Assembly: GCA_903970295.1 (NCBI GenBank)
Contig: CAJCHQ010000688.1
Location: 1 to 9,525, forward strand
Source: Bryobacterales bacterium
GTDB taxonomy: Bacteria > Cyanobacteriota > Vampirovibrionia > Obscuribacterales > Obscuribacteraceae
Direction of reading: 5' to 3'
Length of the DNA: 9,525 nucleotides
Made by a program: the position numbers and the translations under genes. Positions 6,386-9,525 of this stretch are shown here, piece by piece. The first letter of the stretch is position 1, and every line of letters begins with the position of its first letter. A model generated the notes under the pieces. It was not told the DNA's origin and searched no databases. It saw only the letters and a list, made by a program, of their open reading frames with translations.

Positions 6386-8194
6386 ATGAAAAAGTCTAAG
6401 GATATAGTCAGACTATCGCCGACACTCGATCAGGACTTGTGCCTGAACGACCTGCGGATCATGGCTTCTCGCATCTTGGCTGCGGCTAAGCGCGAGGGCA
6501 TCGATCTGCCACCGGTTGTTTTCACACTCAAATCAGATCAGCAGATTCTGGACGACATCGTCTACGCTGGTCTGCCCCGTCACTACCGTCACTGGACGTA
6601 CGGGAAATCCGCCATGCAGCCTCGAGGCAACAGTCACATCTTCGAGTTTGCACTTTCGTCAACACCTGGCGAAATAGCCCTGGGATCGACCAACAATTTG
6701 CTCATGCAAGTGCTGGTCATGATTCACGCCTGGATGGGACATCTGTGGGTGGACCATAACAACGCCATCAACAGAGAATCCGAATTGCCTTCGGTGATTC
6801 AAAAGTTCGCTCAAGACGAGCGCTTCGTTGACTCACTGATCGAGAAGTGGGGCCATGAACAGTACGAATGGTACATGGACGCCGCTAAAGCTCTCGACAC
6901 TCACTCCGGCTGGTTACCCACCAATCACGAGATCCCCAAAGACAGTGAGCACAGGCGTTTGCTGGAGAACGCACTGATCGACCTGGAAGCTGCTTATCAA
7001 AAGGCAGCGACCGACTACGACCGCAAAGCGATCGAAGAGGACATCATTGACACTCAGAGGCAACTCAAGTGCCATCCGATCGTCCCCACCGACGACCTGC
7101 TCGGTTTCCTGGCAGACGAAGAGAACACGCCGCAGCTTCCCTGGGAAGCGCACCGGCTGCTCAAAATCGCCCGCTCGGAAATGCGCTATCACCAGGCCTT
7201 CATGCGCACTCGTTATCTGCATGAGGGGCGCTCGCATCAAATGGATACCCACATGCCGTGGGCGCCCGAGTTGGATCTTGTTTCACTGGGCTTCGATCAG
7301 CTCTTGAACATGGTCAACTACGACACCATGCATGACTGGAATCCGATGGACAACTATCATGATGTCTACACATTCGGCTTGAATTTGATGGAGTTTATTC
7401 GTCAGACCACGTCGAAGAAAGTAGGCACCACAGTAGCCAAGTTCACCCGCTTGAAGAAAGGTGCAGACGGCCATCTGATCGACACCGGCAAGCTAGTCGA
7501 GAAAGAAGTCGAAAAATGGGACCACAGCTACCTCATAGAGGTTTTGCGCACCTTCACCGATCGGCGTAATTTCGAGACCTTCATCAGTGACGAATTCATG
7601 AAGACGGTCAACGATAAGACGCTTTCGTGGGTGAAGCGGACAATGGCCCAGATCAACAAACTGCTCAAAGAGAAAGGTTGGGCGCGTTCGTTGATTTTCG
7701 ATCCACTGCCTGAGACCCTGGAAGACATGTACAACGCGATCCAGGTCTGGTTGAACCAGAAGCAGATGTCGGGCTGGCTCGGTCAGTGGTATGGTTTCGG
7801 CGCCCCGGCCTTTCCCATCCATGAATACTGGCTGCAGCAAATGCTCGAAATCATCCAAACTGTTGCCGAATGGGATGCCGACAAGCATGCCTTCAAACGG
7901 CAGATGCTGTTTTACACCGAGATGGCCTGGGCTCCGAACATTCGCCTGGTCGACAGCGGTCGTTTCAGCAAAACAGGGATGTACACGCTCCGTCACGAGT
8001 ACGATCCGGATTTCGGTCCGCTCGCACAAAATGACGCTCGTGAAACACTGCGCCGCCACTGGCGTTTCGGCGGTCCGATTCAACTGCTGACGTGGGAAAT
8101 CTTGACGGACTATTTCGGTCGTCCGTGGGGAGCACCACGCCCGTATCGGTATTTCACCGAAAACGGCATCACAGTCAAGGAACGCTGGCTCTAG
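6386..8194 (+). CDS. SpoVR/YcgB-family protein
   Basis: The 602-residue cytoplasmic-looking protein belongs to the SpoVR family, named for a Bacillus gene needed for normal spore cortex but widespread in non-sporulating bacteria as YcgB. Diagnostic stretches are GLPRHYRHWTYGKS (62-75), nearly identical to the family's GMPxxYRHWSFGK; LLMQVLVMIHAWMGH (His114, His119), matching the family's HAxxGHN region; HEGRSH (279-284) where the family usually has NEGWAxxxH; YTFGLNLMEFI, like the family's YxLGFxLxxDI; and the segment FISDEFMK. The C-terminal region ends with RETLRRHWRFGGPIQLLTWE. Typical members are about 470-510 residues; the excess appears as insertions in the middle and a longer tail. Conserved His and Glu residues suggest metal binding, but no reaction is established for the family. 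The ribosome binding site AAGGAG overlaps the stop of the YhbH-like gene, indicating coupled translation. A terminator follows, so this is probably the last gene of its transcript. Confidence 0.9.
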   Translation: MKKSKDIVRLSPTLDQDLCLNDLRIMASRILAAAKREGIDLPPVVFTLKSDQQILDDIVYAGLPRHYRHWTYGKSAMQPRGNSHIFEFALSSTPGEIALGSTNNLLMQVLVMIHAWMGHLWVDHNNAINRESELPSVIQKFAQDERFVDSLIEKWGHEQYEWYMDAAKALDTHSGWLPTNHEIPKDSEHRRLLENALIDLEAAYQKAATDYDRKAIEEDIIDTQRQLKCHPIVPTDDLLGFLADEENTPQLPWEAHRLLKIARSEMRYHQAFMRTRYLHEGRSHQMDTHMPWAPELDLVSLGFDQLLNMVNYDTMHDWNPMDNYHDVYTFGLNLMEFIRQTTSKKVGTTVAKFTRLKKGADGHLIDTGKLVEKEVEKWDHSYLIEVLRTFTDRRNFETFISDEFMKTVNDKTLSWVKRTMAQINKLLKEKGWARSLIFDPLPETLEDMYNAIQVWLNQKQMSGWLGQWYGFGAPAFPIHEYWLQQMLEIIQTVAEWDADKHAFKRQMLFYTEMAWAPNIRLVDSGRFSKTGMYTLRHEYDPDFGPLAQNDARETLRRHWRFGGPIQLLTWEILTDYFGRPWGAPRPYRYFTENGITVKERWL

Positions 8195-8232
8195 GCTAGC
8201 GCTCCAGCTACTCAAGGCTCGCGCCGCACAGC

Positions 8233-8269
8233 AAAATAGCGCGCACCAAATAAGGTGCACGCTATTTTT
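8233..8269. terminator. Rho-independent terminator after the spoVR-like gene, possibly bidirectional
   Basis: AAAATAGCG-C-GCACC (8233-8247) pairs with GGTGC-A-CGCTATTTT (8254-8268) around a six-base loop, with one C-A mismatch, and a T-run ends the right arm. The A-run of the left arm provides a T-run on the other strand, so it could also stop transcription from the right. It separates the SpoVR-like gene from the next gene by 116 bases in total. No convincing promoter is visible between the hairpin and 8310. Confidence 0.88.
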
Positions 8270-8310
8270 GCTTGCGCCGGCGAACTCTTACCGGAAACAG
8301 GAGAAATTAT

Positions 8311-9192
8311 ATGAACAGAGATCAAAACACGCCGTCGGCTCTGGTAACTGTGGACAAAAGGTTCGGACGCCAGGTTCTGGTTGGCATCGTGGATAGCAAC
8401 CGACAACTGACCAATGGCTTCAGCAGCGATTGGCCGGCTACGATCAATTACCGCACGCTTCGGCACGGCTCGTTTTCAGTACTGGTTGGCACTCGTGCAC
8501 CAGTGGAAGTGCGAGTGATGATGGATGGGAAACTGCTCTGCGAGCATATTCTCGATCCGCTTCCGGCACCCAGTCTGTCTGGCACCCGAAGTGATGTCAC
8601 TCGCAAACTCGGCGAATTGATCAACCAACCGCAGCCGTTTTTCATCTCGTCGGACTCAGAGGGCGCCAACCTTGCTTTCGTCGCCGATGAGCGCACTGAT
8701 GAAGAGCATCTGCGCCTGCAACTCAACCCGGAACCAATAAATCCGGTTAACTCTCCCGCACACATGCACCTCGGCGAAGTACCGTCGATTTTCCAAGCGA
8801 AAATCGATATACCCGCACCGGCCAAGTCGATACCTGCCCAGGTCGATCAGACAGGGACGGTGGTCTCCAGAGGACACGAGATCGATGCACCATTGCCTGA
8901 CAGCTGGGCACCCAGCAGCGGGCTCCTTGTCATCGGCATACGCATGATCCAGACGCAGCAGGAAGGCGAGCCGACCATGCCGCCTGATGGCTTCGAATAC
9001 GTGCTATTCCAGCTCAATACATGGGAAAACCATGCCCGCATTCGTGCCAATTTGCACAGCCGCATCAAACTGGGACCGCGCATCAAATTTCCCGAGATCG
9101 TTGACGGTGAGAAGCCGCAGGATTATCAATCCGCAACTCCTACCGGCACCTGCGGTCACAGCCATGGGCACAACCCACGGCGGTTCAAGTAG
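8311..9192 (+). CDS. Uncharacterised 293-residue protein with a C-terminal Cys/His cluster
   Basis: I do not recognise the family. The start is the ATG at 8311, preceded by AGGAGA with a six-base gap. The first half looks beta-rich, with alternating hydrophobic strands and a segment ending in VEVRVMMDGKLL (about residues 65-76). This resembles the strand-turn pattern seen in many uncharacterised beta-sandwich proteins that present a 'V.V.IDG' hairpin, a weak resemblance only. The middle, about residues 135-200, is rich in Pro, Ala, Asp and Gln and may be a flexible linker. A second predicted beta-type segment includes GLLVIGIRMIQ and FEYVLFQLN. The extreme C-terminus carries CGHSHGH (281-287), a potential metal-binding tail. 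No signal peptide or membrane segment is evident. It follows a terminator, and 65 bases separate it from the cysteine-rich gene downstream with no terminator between, so those two are probably cotranscribed. A role in the PrkA-SpoVR system is possible from position only. Confidence 0.75.
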   Translation: MNRDQNTPSALVTVDKRFGRQVLVGIVDSNRQLTNGFSSDWPATINYRTLRHGSFSVLVGTRAPVEVRVMMDGKLLCEHILDPLPAPSLSGTRSDVTRKLGELINQPQPFFISSDSEGANLAFVADERTDEEHLRLQLNPEPINPVNSPAHMHLGEVPSIFQAKIDIPAPAKSIPAQVDQTGTVVSRGHEIDAPLPDSWAPSSGLLVIGIRMIQTQQEGEPTMPPDGFEYVLFQLNTWENHARIRANLHSRIKLGPRIKFPEIVDGEKPQDYQSATPTGTCGHSHGHNPRRFK

Positions 9193-9257
9193 GGCTAAAC
9201 ACGCGCTGTTGCTTCAGCCCTCTCGGAACGTCAAATCAACCAAGAAAGGAGTATGCA

Positions 9258-9525
9258 ATGAGTGAACAATTGTGCCCCAATTGCCAGAAAAAGCCGCAAC
9301 CGCCACAGCTTCATCGTGGTCAATGCCACGCTCACTTCTCACCGGATTGCAAGGCGTGGACAACCGACTTCGCCTTTACGATCTGTGATCCATGCGCGAA
9401 AGCGCTTGAGCGCTGCACCTGGTGCCTCGGTCCAATCAAAGGCGGAGGTGGTGCAGAGCCGCCCACAAACAAACAATTTGTCCGTCAGTATGCCAAAGAC
9501 AGCGGCGGTCATATCCTGGGAATGA
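9258..9525 (+). CDS. Small cysteine-rich, probable zinc-binding protein (3' end outside the window)
   Basis: The reading frame from the ATG at 9258 is open for 89 codons to the right edge, so the protein is incomplete here. AGGAG at 9247-9251 lies six bases before the ATG. It encodes MSEQLCPNC at the N-terminus and has regularly spaced metal-ligand-type residues: Cys6 and Cys9, Cys23, Cys31, Cys43 and Cys46, Cys53 and Cys56, plus His19, His24 and His26. Three C-x2-C pairs plus extra Cys/His could bind two zinc ions in a zinc-ribbon or treble-clef-like arrangement. A Gly-rich stretch follows Cys56. An overlapping frame from a GTG at 9262 ends in TGA at the window edge but lacks the ribosome binding site spacing and the cysteine pattern, so the 9258 frame is preferred. 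Partner and function are unknown; such small modules often mediate protein or nucleic acid contacts. Confidence 0.75.
   Translation, partial: MSEQLCPNCQKKPQPPQLHRGQCHAHFSPDCKAWTTDFAFTICDPCAKALERCTWCLGPIKGGGGAEPPTNKQFVRQYAKDSGGHILGM

Noticed and set aside
7493..8260. Open frame on the minus strand (255 codons) opposite the spoVR-like gene
   Set aside because: It is antisense to conserved SpoVR C-terminal coding sequence, overlaps the terminator, and has no recognisable motifs.
9193..9257. Terminator between the 293-residue protein gene and the Cys-rich gene
   Set aside because: Only a five-base GGGCT/AGCCC pairing with a large loop and no T-run, so cotranscription is more likely.
1..9525. 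True sporulation locus, suggested by the SpoVR name
   Set aside because: SpoVR and PrkA proteins are widespread in non-sporulating bacteria, and no sporulation-specific gene is present here.

Overview
The window is bacterial DNA of moderately high GC content. All genes are on the + strand, tightly packed, and each has a clear Shine-Dalgarno sequence (AGGAG or GGAGG type) 5-7 bases before its ATG. I see no rRNA, tRNA, insertion sequence, CRISPR array or attachment site. I cannot place the organism to phylum. The proteins match their families well in motifs but are strongly diverged, which suggests a poorly sampled lineage.

Positions 1-144 are a leader with a strong hairpin (38-76). Next come two tandem, highly diverged PrkA/YeaG-type AAA+ proteins: A at 145-2382 and B at 2397-4787. 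A strong intrinsic terminator (4837-4889) follows B. After a short structured leader come a YhbH/YeaH-type (DUF444) von Willebrand A-like protein (4964-6376) and a SpoVR/YcgB-family protein (6386-8194). A second intrinsic terminator (about 8233-8269) follows. Last are an unrecognised 293-residue protein (8311-9192) and a small cysteine-rich, probably zinc-binding protein that runs off the right edge (9258 onward).

The core is the conserved prkA-yhbH-spoVR set (yeaG, yeaH and ycgB in enterobacteria), linked in various bacteria to stationary phase, nitrogen starvation or sporulation. Here it is elaborated. The PrkA is doubled: B has a canonical Walker A, while A has Asp in place of the usual Ser/Thr after the P-loop Lys. 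B is also strongly skewed to AAG lysine codons and directly precedes the terminator. The simplest inference is a heteromeric or division-of-labour AAA+ motor working with a MIDAS adaptor and a SpoVR-type partner, made in unequal amounts. Whether the two downstream genes belong to the same system is open. Proximity supports it; the intervening terminator weakens it.
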